Under the pieces are notes generated by a model. That model saw nothing but the letters and a program-made list of their open reading frames with translations. It was not told where the DNA came from and made no database searches. A DNA stretch of 64,000 bases, taken from an uncultured Eubacteriales bacterium (lineage in GTDB: Bacteria; Bacillota; Clostridia; Oscillospirales; Acutalibacteraceae). Each line of letters begins with the position of its first letter. Position 1 is the first letter of the stretch. This document shows, one piece after another, positions 24,106-32,514 of this stretch. The translations under genes and the position numbers were made by a program. The stretch is taken from assembly GCA_934486915.1 (NCBI GenBank), contig CAKSRC010000001.1:1-64000 (forward strand), read 5' to 3'.

Positions 24106-26208
24106 TTATTTTTTATTAATACTTTCTATGGATTTTTTATTTTCTTTTATAATATCATCATAAGTTTTTTTGCCCGAGCTTCCCTTAGCCTTAATAAATA
24201 TATGCTCGTAATCTTTATAAATATTCAATATGTTTTGTGGGGAAGCAACATAATCAGTATACAAGGTTCTAAGGTCATTATCTACTTCCTCAGCTGATCT
24301 TACTTTAAAGAAGTTTGTAAGCAATGCGAGTTTTTCATATGCAATAATGTGGCTTTCGCTGTTATATGGAGGGTTGCCCAAGGCTAAATCTCTCATGTCT
24401 GTTTTTACTTCTTTAAAGGAGTGCTTTCTAAAGTTATCAGTTAATGTTAAGACACGACTAAATGAAATTAATATATTAGAGCAAGCATTTGCCGAAGCTT
24501 GTATAGTTTGCTTATCTAATCCTTCGAAAAAGTTTGTTGAAAATAATAGTTTTGAATATCTTGATAAAAGGGTGTTTTTGAAATTCTTTTCTTTAAATAT
24601 GCTTGATATATCAGACTTAACATTATCAAAACTTCTTTTCTTGAAGTTAGATGTGGCGTCTATTAAATTTGCAAGTTCGATTGGATCATTAGAGCAAAAG
24701 GCTAATTTATTTTTTAGTTCATCGCTATTAGGGTCCGGGAATTTGTTTTCTTCTTTATAGTGTTGCAAAATAGTTATAAAGGAGTATAATTGCTTAATAT
24801 TTGCGTTGCGTATAGATATGCTATAAATATTTTTAAACATAACACAAAGCTCGTCTAGACTTTTTAGCGTAAATCCGTTAGTTACATCACTGAACAATAG
24901 TGAGAGTTTGTTTGAGTATTTATCATTGGAATTACTGCCTAAGTTTACTTTTTTAACCAAGTCATTTTGTGTTTTTTGATATGTGGATTGAGTTAGGAAT
25001 GAATAGCCTCTTACCATATTCGCGGAATTTTTTTTCTCGAAACTATCTTTAGGTTCTTGTCTTGTATCTAAGACTTTAAAGATATTTGTAGATTTTTTAA
25101 TATCATTTATCTTGGTATTATTAAATTTATGGGTTCCTTTATAAAAGGATACATATAATTCAGCGTCTTCTTTGTTCCAAATATTTTTAGGTTTTTTAGA
25201 CTTAATTTCAAGTAGGTTATACATATCTTGAGATGAGCTATTAATATCAAAATTATCCACATTCTCAAGCATGTATATATATACATCCATAATTCTTTTG
25301 CGTTCTTTTTCTAGGTGGAGGTAATAACCTATATTTTTTAGATCTGCTCTAATATTTTCTGCATTCTTGTTTGATTTGTCTTTAGCTTTGTAAAGTCTAA
25401 GGAAATCATCAACATAGGGTTCAAACATTTTTTCCGTATGATAAAATTTTCGCCTAAAGAAAAAGACGGTGCGCATAAATTGCTCTGCTTTAGGTATGCT
25501 TATACCTTGCTCGGTGATTTTATTAATAGATTTAGCTGAAAAGCATTTAAAATAGTGGCCGTAATTTTCTTCTAAATCTTTAATATCCAATGAGTAGTTA
25601 TAGGTTGTCTTTTTAAGATCATATAAAATTTGCCCTTGATAATTTTTGGCATCTTCATTATTATTTTTTTTGGATGAGTTGTAGATACCGGATATGATAG
25701 TGACCAGTGAACCAATAAGGGTTAAGACGTCAAATAAGTCAGAAAATTGGATTGATGTACTGTTTTCATCCGGTTTAATTAGTGAATTTTTTTGAAGGTA
25801 AGCAAGGCTGTTGCTTGTAATATTAGAAGAACCTTGAGTTGCTTCAGTGTCAGGGGTATTTTCAGAATCATTAATAGCCTCATTTTCAAGTTTTTCTCTG
25901 TTTGCATCAGTTACTATTCCCAGTGCCTGCTGATAAATATGAGCTATTTCGTGTTTGATTATAGTTTTGTTGTTTTTATATTTTTCGTCTATAAAGATAT
26001 TATTACCAATCGCCATGCCCTTAAAGCCTAAATTTTGAGATGAATTTATTACATTTAAATTGACTTTATCGACATCTAAACTATATTTGGACACGGCATA
26101 ATTAACTGCCCAGTTAGGCAATTTTCCTCTTTGTATGTTTATATTATTATTTAAATTTGTATTGTTATGGCCTTTTTGATCTTTTTCTAAGAAGTCTACA
26201 TTATTCAT
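24106..26208 (-). CDS. DUF4157-domain HExxH protein with helical repeats
   Basis: 700 residues from ATG 26208 (GAGGTG at 26215-26220). Residues about 25-100 match the DUF4157 fold: LPNWAVNYAV, then AIGNNIFI and HEIAHIYQQ with an intact HExxH metal motif. A Ser/Thr/Asn/Glu-rich linker (105-160) and one hydrophobic segment (about 165-185) follow. The remainder (about 200-700) is highly charged and helical, with degenerate repeats near the C-terminus. No signal peptide is seen. DUF4157 proteins are often linked to contractile injection systems or toxins, but no such genes are nearby. Own perfect-consensus promoter. Function unknown. Confidence 0.7.
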   Translation of the reverse strand: MNNVDFLEKDQKGHNNTNLNNNINIQRGKLPNWAVNYAVSKYSLDVDKVNLNVINSSQNLGFKGMAIGNNIFIDEKYKNNKTIIKHEIAHIYQQALGIVTDANREKLENEAINDSENTPDTEATQGSSNITSNSLAYLQKNSLIKPDENSTSIQFSDLFDVLTLIGSLVTIISGIYNSSKKNNNEDAKNYQGQILYDLKKTTYNYSLDIKDLEENYGHYFKCFSAKSINKITEQGISIPKAEQFMRTVFFFRRKFYHTEKMFEPYVDDFLRLYKAKDKSNKNAENIRADLKNIGYYLHLEKERKRIMDVYIYMLENVDNFDINSSSQDMYNLLEIKSKKPKNIWNKEDAELYVSFYKGTHKFNNTKINDIKKSTNIFKVLDTRQEPKDSFEKKNSANMVRGYSFLTQSTYQKTQNDLVKKVNLGSNSNDKYSNKLSLLFSDVTNGFTLKSLDELCVMFKNIYSISIRNANIKQLYSFITILQHYKEENKFPDPNSDELKNKLAFCSNDPIELANLIDATSNFKKRSFDNVKSDISSIFKEKNFKNTLLSRYSKLLFSTNFFEGLDKQTIQASANACSNILISFSRVLTLTDNFRKHSFKEVKTDMRDLALGNPPYNSESHIIAYEKLALLTNFFKVRSAEEVDNDLRTLYTDYVASPQNILNIYKDYEHIFIKAKGSSGKKTYDDIIKENKKSIESINKK
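24260..24900 (-). repeat. degenerate helical repeats inside the DUF4157 protein
   Basis: Three clear units share a T(N/D/S)xF-KxRSxxxVxxDxxxL pattern: SNFKKRSFDNVKSDISSI (near 24650-24595), DNFRKHSFKEVKTDMRDL (24440-24385) and NFFKVRSAEEVDNDLRTL (24318-24265). Two weaker ones are NFFEGLDKQTIQ (near 24540-24505) and NGFTLKSLDELCVMFKNI (near 24888-24830). Spacing is roughly 32-42 residues, with one 82-residue gap. Confidence 0.55.
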
Positions 26209-26254
26209 AATAAACACCTCAAAGACTAAAAAAATACCTATTATCTTGCTTATT

Positions 26255-26283
26255 ATTATAATATTTTGTTGCATAAGTGTCAA
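26255..26283 (-). promoter_or_regulatory. perfect-consensus sigma-A promoter of the DUF4157 gene
   Basis: Leftward TTGACA (26278-26283), 17-base spacer, TATAAT (26255-26260): twelve of twelve consensus bases at optimal spacing. Confidence 0.85.
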
Positions 26284-26348
26284 TAATATATAACATTTTC
26301 AAAAAAATATTTTGTGTGTTATATGTTTTTTTATGGTATACTATATAA

Positions 26349-26377
26349 TTGACAGATGAAGATCTTAATTGTATTAT
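26349..26377 (+). promoter_or_regulatory. sigma-A promoter of the 371-residue hypothetical
   Basis: TTGACA (26349-26354), 17-base spacer, TATTAT (26372-26377). A second extended -10, TGA-TATAAT, lies at 26423-26431. Together with the leftward promoter this 256-base gap is a strong divergent promoter region. Confidence 0.75.
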
Positions 26378-26464
26378 ATTATTAAAAAATAGACTTAATT
26401 CCTGTAAAAATACTTTGTTTTGTGATATAATAACCATACATTATCAATAGAAAAGAGGGGTATT

Positions 26465-27580
26465 ATGCTTGTAGTAGACATTAGAAATACTAAATATCAA
26501 AGAAATATTGAAATAGTTGGTTCGATTAATAATTGCATCTACTACTATGAGGAAAAAATTAAAAATGATATTTTATATTTAACTCTTTTTGAATATAGTA
26601 TAGAAAATAATCGAGAATGTATTATAATGACATATATTTTAAATGATAAAGCGTCGATTATCCACTCTATAATAGTGGAAAATCTCATATATTTAGTTTT
26701 GGAAAGTGGTCAAGGTGATATATGGATTTTCAAAATAGATAAGGAAAGAAGGGTAGAAGTATCAAGACAAAAAATTGAGTGCGATGGTATATATGTAAAT
26801 TGTCAAGCCTTGGATAATAGGTATTTATTAATTTCAACTAAAGATGTAGATAATAATGAATTTGATTTAAAATATAATTTTTATCTTTACGATACCGAAG
26901 GTCAAAATTTATTTTTAGCTAAAGATAATATTTTTGTCGGGGTTGATCCTTTAGATATTAGGGTTTTTAAAGAAGATAATGTTTATAATGTACTTATTCT
27001 AAAGAGGAATCTAAATTTAGGAAGTAAAGCTCAACTTGAAAAGTCCGTACTTTTAGTTTGTTCAAGTGTATTAATAGATAATATTAGATCCAAGAGCGAA
27101 GAGTTATTTACGAGGTATGTGTTTGAGCATGGCGAAAAGGGATCACTTGAAATAGTTGGTGAGGATGCCAAAAATATATATTTTATTTTTAAATCAATCT
27201 TTAAGGGTGATATAGGACTTTGTTCATATAATAAAAAAAATGAATGTTTAAGAAAAATAAAAAATCTAAAACCTTTGGAGAATAAGTTAAATAAGTATCA
27301 CATAAGTAAATATCCGTTTAAGATTCATGCTTTATCCAATAATCAAGGAAGTTCAAAAATTGAAGGCGTATTTAATTGCAGTATAAATACGGAATTTAAT
27401 CCAAGGTATGGTGAGTTTATGGATTGCATAGAGGATCGTTTTATTATTTGCAAAAATGTTCTTCTTGCGCCTAACAACTCCCAAGAAGAGTATATAACTA
27501 TATATGATAATATATTGAAAACGGAGGAATGTTTTAAGGCTAGATGCTTTGTATGCGATCAAAATTTATTTTTATATTAA
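26465..27580 (+). CDS. hypothetical protein, possible beta-propeller
   Basis: Not recognised. 371 residues, no signal peptide or membrane helix, behind AAAAGAGGGG. The sequence is dominated by short alternating hydrophobic strands such as IIVENLIYLVLES, DIWIFKID, NRYLLISTKD, NFYLYDTEG and YNVLILKR, separated by polar turns, which suggests a multi-bladed beta-propeller or similar all-beta fold. It is divergent from the DUF4157 gene with strong promoters on both sides, so the two may be partners. Codon use is very A/T-rich (Ile, Asn, Lys-rich), slightly more so than the housekeeping genes. Confidence 0.6.
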   Translation: MLVVDIRNTKYQRNIEIVGSINNCIYYYEEKIKNDILYLTLFEYSIENNRECIIMTYILNDKASIIHSIIVENLIYLVLESGQGDIWIFKIDKERRVEVSRQKIECDGIYVNCQALDNRYLLISTKDVDNNEFDLKYNFYLYDTEGQNLFLAKDNIFVGVDPLDIRVFKEDNVYNVLILKRNLNLGSKAQLEKSVLLVCSSVLIDNIRSKSEELFTRYVFEHGEKGSLEIVGEDAKNIYFIFKSIFKGDIGLCSYNKKNECLRKIKNLKPLENKLNKYHISKYPFKIHALSNNQGSSKIEGVFNCSINTEFNPRYGEFMDCIEDRFIICKNVLLAPNNSQEEYITIYDNILKTEECFKARCFVCDQNLFLY

Positions 27581-27602
27581 AGATAAGATGGGGGTTATAT
27601 TT

Positions 27603-28151
27603 ATGATTAATAAGGTTTCTTCTTTTAAATTTTCACTTTTTATAGTTTCCATGGTATTTATTTTGTTGGGTCTTTATTCAGTGGTTTACCCTAGTGGTAT
27701 TGTTATGTTTTTGTCGTATGTCATAGGGACTATACTTTGTGCTGTTGGAGTAAGCTATGTTTTTGAGGGAATAAGAAACAACAGTAATATGATGTTTCCC
27801 TTTTTTAAGATATTTTTTGGAATCATATTTTGTATTTTAGGTGTCACATTTATTATTAAACACAATATACCATACATTATTATAGCATTTGGATTTGGAG
27901 TTTGGGCTATTTCCGTAGGTTCCTATAAACTTTGGCTTGGTTTGGAATTTAGAAAACAGGGCCAAAAATGTACATGGTTAATCGTAGGAAGTATTCTTCA
28001 TATACTATTTGGTATTGCAATGTTTGTTTTCCCTATGATAACTACTAGTATTTGGATTCAAGTATTTGGGTTCTATTGGATATTCCTAGGAATATGCATT
28101 ATTATCTCACTATTTTCCAAGGATAGTTATATAAATCTATTACCATTTTAA
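27603..28151 (+). CDS. DUF308/HdeD-like membrane protein (second copy)
   Basis: 182 residues from ATG 27603, preceded by GGGGGT; the in-frame ATG at 27549 lies within the upstream gene and would add hydrophilic residues, so it is rejected. Six membrane helices in three hairpins, like the protein at 15144 but clearly diverged (short loops, many aromatic residues). Function unknown. Starts 22 bases after the 371-residue gene and probably is cotranscribed with it, ending at a terminator. Confidence 0.75.
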   Translation: MINKVSSFKFSLFIVSMVFILLGLYSVVYPSGIVMFLSYVIGTILCAVGVSYVFEGIRNNSNMMFPFFKIFFGIIFCILGVTFIIKHNIPYIIIAFGFGVWAISVGSYKLWLGLEFRKQGQKCTWLIVGSILHILFGIAMFVFPMITTSIWIQVFGFYWIFLGICIIISLFSKDSYINLLPF

Positions 28152-28161
28152 TTTAAAAAAT

Positions 28162-28196
28162 AAAACATCATAGAAAAACTATGATGTTTTATTTTT
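28162..28196 (+). terminator. intrinsic terminator
   Basis: Perfect 12-bp stem AAAACATCATAG (28162-28173) / CTATGATGTTTT (28179-28190), five-A loop, then ATTTTT. Confidence 0.9.
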
Positions 28197-28209
28197 AGGA
28201 GGGATGCCT

Positions 28210-29016
28210 TTGAAACGAAATACATTGATTGCATATACCTTTTTAATGGCAGTTTTATCTATTATATCCGTTGCCTTAGTTATATTGAATTTTATTGGGA
28301 AAATAAAAATATTCTCATATCCATATTTGATTATAGATACTTTTATAACGTTTTTGTTTTTGATTGACTACGTCTTAAGATTTATAAAATCTAATGATAA
28401 AAGGGTATTTTTTGAAAGAAATATATTTGACCTTATTGCGATGCTACCAATCATTCTCATCTTAAAAGTTTCTAATTTAAGAAATTTTATTTTACTTGCG
28501 GCTATTTTTAAGTTTTCTAATATTGCAAAGATTATACGGCTTATGCATGTATTGAATTTCGCGTCTAATCTTAGAAGAAAGACGGTTAAATTTTTATATA
28601 CAAATGGTTTTATATATGTTTTGTGTGTTACGCTTAGCTTTATAATTTTTTCGTCTGCATTGATGAGTTATCTTGAAGGATGGACCTTTGATCAATCAAT
28701 TTGGTTTAGCGTTACTACTTGTGCTACTGTAGGGTATGGCGATTTAGCTCCAATGACACGTACCGGGAAGGCAATTTCCATTATATTGATGATATTTGGT
28801 GTTGCGCTGCTTGGTATGTTGACCGGCACAATAACTACTTATTTTTCTAATAAGGCCAAATCTAAAAGAGTTATACATAAAAATAATGTTTCTGAATTAT
28901 TAGATGTCTGCGCCTCATTTTCTCAACAGGAGTTGGACTTGCTAATAGATATAGCTAAGAATATTTCAAGCGGAACAATTGAGATTTCCATGAAAAATTC
29001 CAAGAAGGGTAAGTAA
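28210..29016 (+). CDS. voltage-gated-type potassium channel
   Basis: About 268 residues. Four membrane helices resembling a voltage-sensor-like region (about 8-125, with KFSNIAKIIRLMHVLNF as an Arg/Lys-bearing S4-like stretch) lead to a pore module: helix, selectivity filter TVGYGD (about 176-181) and final helix. The soluble C-terminus is short and lacks an RCK domain. AGGAGGG (28197-28203) abuts ATG 28204 but is ideally spaced for TTG 28210, so TTG is preferred. Belongs to the bacterial 6TM K+ channel/ion_trans family. Confidence 0.88.
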   Translation: MKRNTLIAYTFLMAVLSIISVALVILNFIGKIKIFSYPYLIIDTFITFLFLIDYVLRFIKSNDKRVFFERNIFDLIAMLPIILILKVSNLRNFILLAAIFKFSNIAKIIRLMHVLNFASNLRRKTVKFLYTNGFIYVLCVTLSFIIFSSALMSYLEGWTFDQSIWFSVTTCATVGYGDLAPMTRTGKAISIILMIFGVALLGMLTGTITTYFSNKAKSKRVIHKNNVSELLDVCASFSQQELDLLIDIAKNISSGTIEISMKNSKKGK

Positions 29017-29039
29017 TGATATTTAATTACATATAAAAT

Positions 29040-29075
29040 TCCCCTAATGCAGAAGTGAAGTTCTACATTAGGGGA
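29040..29075. terminator. bidirectional terminator between K+ channel and lipoprotein genes
   Basis: TCCCCTAATGCAGAA (29040-29054) pairs with TTCTACATTAGGGGA (29061-29075), one mismatch, 6-base loop. Confidence 0.8.
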
Positions 29076-29091
29076 GATTTGTAACTATTTA

Positions 29092-29550
29092 TTAAATAGA
29101 TGGGGTAACGGGTGGGTTATCAATGGATTCGCTAGAGGAGGTTTCACTTTGAAGAGAGGCAATCTCGTTTAAGCCGTCCTTTAACTGTCTGGAGAAATTT
29201 TCACAAGCTTTAAGATGTTCCTCTAGGGAATTAATTAGTTTATCAGCCTCTTCCGGTGAATATAGATCTTTATTCTCATTATAGGTTTTACGAATTTCTA
29301 TGGATTGTGTTATAATATCTTGCATAGTAGCCTTTAATTGGTTAAGCTTATCTGTATATTCAATATCTTCCGGTATTGAAGGATAAGCGTTTACAGAATT
29401 TTCGCAATCTTTAATCAAACTTTCATATTGTGCCATGAGGTTATCCATCTTAGTTTTTTGTTCATCTGATGCACTGCTGCATGAGGTAAGCCCCAATAAT
29501 GACAAGACCGCAAGAAGAACAAGTATGGATGTTGACAAAGTTTTTTTCAT
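29092..29550 (-). CDS. small lipoprotein of unknown function
   Basis: 152 residues with a lipoprotein signal: basic MKK, hydrophobic core and lipobox LTSC (Cys24). The mature part is helical and acidic (two long amphipathic stretches, about 30-70 and 75-130, heptad-like), then a Ser/Glu-rich tail ending in PPVTPSI. AAAAGGAGC lies upstream. Probably membrane-anchored on the outside; fold may be a helical bundle. No family recognised. Confidence 0.8.
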   Translation of the reverse strand: MKKTLSTSILVLLAVLSLLGLTSCSSASDEQKTKMDNLMAQYESLIKDCENSVNAYPSIPEDIEYTDKLNQLKATMQDIITQSIEIRKTYNENKDLYSPEEADKLINSLEEHLKACENFSRQLKDGLNEIASLQSETSSSESIDNPPVTPSI

Positions 29551-29597
29551 TTTAATTCGCTCCTTTTATATTATTTTTATAGTTTAACTATGAACTA

Positions 29598-29626
29598 ATG
29601 ATATAACATATAAGAAGAAAAATCAA
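29598..29626 (-). promoter_or_regulatory. sigma-A promoter of the lipoprotein gene
   Basis: Leftward TTGATT (29621-29626), 17-base spacer, TATCAT (29598-29603). Confidence 0.55.
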
Positions 29627-29689
29627 TAATAAAATAAAAAAATAAGGTAAAATAGCATAAAATTAATGTGAAGGAGGGAATAGATTTAA

Positions 29690-30247
29690 ATGGATCAATC
29701 AAGTGAGAAAAAAGTTATATTTGTGTTGTTTGCATCTCCACATCAGAGCGGTAATACATCAAAACTTTTAAATTATTATTTAAGAAATTTTACGACATAT
29801 GAAGTAGTTATATTTGATGTATATAAAAATGAGGTAAGGCCGTGTATAGGCTGTGATTACTGCAAAAAAAATGAGGGATGCGTATATAACGACTTTGATG
29901 AAATTGATAAGTACCTAAATATAGCCGATATATTAGTAATAGCGACGCCTTCATATAATCTAAGTTTTCCTGCCCCATTAAAGGCCGTATTTGATAGAAT
30001 GCAAATATATTTTTCAAAAAGATTTTTTAAAAACATTGTTCCGCCAATAGAAAAAAAGAAAGAGGCAGTGTTGCTTTTGACTACGGGTAGAGATTCAGAA
30101 GTATCAAGAAAAATTATGACTTGTCAGTTAAATATGATTTTTAGCATTATTAACGCAAAATTAGCAAAGACTATGGTGCTTGATCATACTGATAATATTG
30201 AAGATGTAAGTCTTGAATATATAGAAAGAAATTTAAAAATATATTGA
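29690..30247 (+). CDS. flavodoxin-like NAD(P)H-dependent FMN reductase
   Basis: 185 residues. N-terminal phosphate-binding loop ASPHQSGNTSKL fits the NADPH-dependent FMN reductase/iron-sulfur flavoprotein family. A compact cysteine motif CIGCDYCKKNEGC (about 51-63) is typical of the Isf-like or WrbA-related 'multimeric flavodoxin' group. PSYNLSFPAPLKAVFDR supplies the flavin-ring contact. AAGGAGGG precedes ATG 29690. Redox partner unknown; likely an oxidative or thiol stress function in an anaerobe. Confidence 0.85.
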   Translation: MDQSSEKKVIFVLFASPHQSGNTSKLLNYYLRNFTTYEVVIFDVYKNEVRPCIGCDYCKKNEGCVYNDFDEIDKYLNIADILVIATPSYNLSFPAPLKAVFDRMQIYFSKRFFKNIVPPIEKKKEAVLLLTTGRDSEVSRKIMTCQLNMIFSIINAKLAKTMVLDHTDNIEDVSLEYIERNLKIY

Positions 30248-30250
30248 TTT

Positions 30251-30279
30251 TTGATTTGCGTGATTAATTATGGTAGAAT
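30251..30279 (+). promoter_or_regulatory. promoter for glmU-prs
   Basis: TTGATT (30251-30256), 17-base spacer ending TGG, TAGAAT (30274-30279). The leader to glmU is about 125 bases, A/T-rich, with no clear structure. Confidence 0.55.
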
Positions 30280-30410
30280 AATTATCATAAAATTGTAGAA
30301 ATTAAAATTTTAAGCTTGCAAAATCTTATAGATATTGAGATAATTATATTGGTATATATTGTTTAATCAAATTTTACTGAATTTAATATAGTTGTATTAT
30401 TGGAGGACTT

Positions 30411-31427
30411 ATGATGGAAAATAGTTGCGCTGTAATACTTGCAGCCGGTGAAGGCAAGCGCATGAAATCTAAATCACCAAAGGTACTTTCAGAAGTGCTT
30501 TTTAAGCCAATGCTTGGCTGGGTTATAGATGCTGTTTCTGCATCGAATATAAAGGATATATGTGTTATTTCGGGATTTAAGCATGAAGAAGTAGAAGAGT
30601 ATTTAAGTAATAATTATCCGTTTTGCAAGAATGCATTGCAGCTTGAGAGAAAGGGAACAGCTCATGCAGTCAAAATGGCGGAGGACTTTTTAAAAATACA
30701 TAAGGGAAAGGATGTCCTTATTTTAAATGGCGATGCTCCATTTATAAGCTCTAAGACAATAGAAGATGCTTATAGTATGCATAAGTCGCAAAAGAATGCG
30801 GCCACAGTTGTGTCTGCTCGTTTAGATAATCCTTTCGGCTACGGACGAATTGTAAGAAATAAATTAAGCGGTAAAGTCGAGGCCATTGTTGAGCAAAAAG
30901 ATGCCAATGAGGATATTCAAAAGATAAATGAGGTCAACTCAGGGGCATATTGGTTTAATGTCGATTCACTTCTTTCAGTGCTTGATGATATATCTAACGA
31001 TAATGCTCAAGGTGAATATTATTTACCTGATGCCTTAAAACTCCTTTTAAAAAGAAATAATGATATAGATGCCTTTGTGGCGCAGTCACAGGAGCTTGTT
31101 TTAGGGGCTAATGATTGTTTTCAATTGTATGAGCTTAACCAAATAGCACGATCGAACATTATAAAGAAATTTATGAATAAGGGAATCAAAATTCCATGCC
31201 ATGATGGCATAATAATAGGACCTGATGTGTCTATTGGAGAAGGTTCGACTATACTTTCGGGCAGCATAATTTCAGGGACGACATCTATTGGTAACAATTG
31301 TATAGTAGGTCCAAACTCTTATATTGTTGACAGCACGGTTGGAAGTAATGTAAAATTAAACTGTGTTAGTATAGAAAAAGCGTATATTAATGATAATGAA
31401 GTCATTAAGCCATTTACATGTTTATAA
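30411..31427 (+). CDS. glmU: short GlmU: UDP-GlcNAc pyrophosphorylase without acetyltransferase end
   Basis: Makes UDP-N-acetylglucosamine for cell wall synthesis. The N-terminal uridyltransferase domain is intact (LAAGEGKRMKS, GTAHAV, NGDAP, EVNSGAYWF). The C-terminal hexapeptide helix starts normally but the protein stops at residue 338, right after EVIKPFTCL, where full-length GlmU (about 450-460) continues for another 110 residues carrying the acetyltransferase active site. The 34 bases to prs hold no remnant, so this is a genuine short form. Glucosamine-1-phosphate acetylation must be done elsewhere. GGAGG precedes tandem ATGs at 30411/30414. Confidence 0.9.
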   Translation: MMENSCAVILAAGEGKRMKSKSPKVLSEVLFKPMLGWVIDAVSASNIKDICVISGFKHEEVEEYLSNNYPFCKNALQLERKGTAHAVKMAEDFLKIHKGKDVLILNGDAPFISSKTIEDAYSMHKSQKNAATVVSARLDNPFGYGRIVRNKLSGKVEAIVEQKDANEDIQKINEVNSGAYWFNVDSLLSVLDDISNDNAQGEYYLPDALKLLLKRNNDIDAFVAQSQELVLGANDCFQLYELNQIARSNIIKKFMNKGIKIPCHDGIIIGPDVSIGEGSTILSGSIISGTTSIGNNCIVGPNSYIVDSTVGSNVKLNCVSIEKAYINDNEVIKPFTCL

Positions 31428-31461
31428 GATCTAAATAGGTATAATAAGGAGGACATTAAAA

Positions 31462-32421
31462 ATGAGTTATCATGGTAGTGATATAAAAATTTTTACGGGA
31501 AATTCAAATCCAAAGCTAGCAAAGCAAATTGCAGATTGCCTTAATGTTTCATTAGGTAAGTCTGAGGTTAATACATTCAGTGACGGTGAAATTGCAATCT
31601 CCTTGCAGGAGTCTGTAAGAGGCTCAGATTGCTTTATAATTCAATCTACATGCAATCCGGTTAACAACAATATAATGGAACTTCTAATAATGATAGATGC
31701 AATGAAAAGGGCATCTGCAGGAAGAATAACCGCAGTTATTCCATACTTTGGATATGCAAGACAAGATAGAAAGGCAAAGGCTCGCGATCCGATCTCTGCT
31801 AAATTGGTTTCAGATTTAATTGCGGCAGCAGGAGCTGACAGAGTTCTTACAATGGATTTGCACGCACCTCAAATACAAGGTTTCTTTAATATACCTGTTG
31901 ATCACTTGGTAGGTGCACCATTGATGTCCTCTTATATCAAGAAGAAAATAAAAGACGATATAGATAATTATGTTGTAGTATCTCCTGACCTTGGTTCAGT
32001 TACAAGAACAAGGACATTTGCCGGCAAACTTGGTATGTCTTTGGCAATCATCGACAAAAGACGCCAAAGAGCAAATGTGTGCGAGGTTATGAATATTATA
32101 GGAGACGTAAAAGGTAAAAAGGTTTTGCTTGTAGATGATATGATCGATACGGCAGGCACACTTTGCAATGCAGCAAGTGCAATAATTGAAAAAGGCGGAG
32201 CAACTGAGGTTTACGCTTGTGCAACTCATGCAGTACTTTCCGGACCTGCAGTCGAAAGGATAAACAACAGTCCTATAAAAGAAGTTATTCTTTTAGACAC
32301 TATACCCGTTCCCGAAAGCAGGATGAGTGACAAATTTACATTCCTTTCTACAGCTGCTTTGTTTGCAGAAGCTATTGAGAGAATTTATGACGAACGTCCT
32401 GTTTCTCCTATGTTTGTTTAA
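31462..32421 (+). CDS. prs: ribose-phosphate pyrophosphokinase
   Basis: Makes PRPP from ribose-5-phosphate and ATP. 319 residues, class I. Visible motifs: FSDGEI, the ATP loop PYFGYARQDRKAKARDP, the divalent-metal MDLHAPQIQGFF, the flexible KRRQ and the PRPP-binding VDDMIDTAGT. AAGGAGG precedes ATG 31462. The glmU-prs-pth-mfd gene order is conserved in many Bacillota. A hairpin at 32450-32476 separates it from pth. Confidence 0.97.
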   Translation: MSYHGSDIKIFTGNSNPKLAKQIADCLNVSLGKSEVNTFSDGEIAISLQESVRGSDCFIIQSTCNPVNNNIMELLIMIDAMKRASAGRITAVIPYFGYARQDRKAKARDPISAKLVSDLIAAAGADRVLTMDLHAPQIQGFFNIPVDHLVGAPLMSSYIKKKIKDDIDNYVVVSPDLGSVTRTRTFAGKLGMSLAIIDKRRQRANVCEVMNIIGDVKGKKVLLVDDMIDTAGTLCNAASAIIEKGGATEVYACATHAVLSGPAVERINNSPIKEVILLDTIPVPESRMSDKFTFLSTAALFAEAIERIYDERPVSPMFV

Positions 32422-32449
32422 AAAATAAATATTGTAATTTGGTATCTAA

Positions 32450-32476
32450 GGCGGGGCAGCTTTAAGCTGTGCCGCC
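32450..32476 (+). terminator. GC-rich hairpin between prs and pth
   Basis: GGCGGGGCAGC and GCTGTGCCGCC form an 11-bp stem with one mismatch and loop TTTAA. It lacks a U-tract, so partial termination, mRNA protection or processing is as likely as full termination. Confidence 0.5.
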
Positions 32477-32514
32477 ATTAGCTCATATTTGGTAATTAAA
32501 TTAGGAGGAAGATA

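Noticed and set aside
24106..27580. Contractile injection system or prophage
   Set aside because: Apart from the DUF4157 domain there are no sheath, tube, baseplate, capsid, integrase or attachment-site signatures; neighbours are housekeeping genes.
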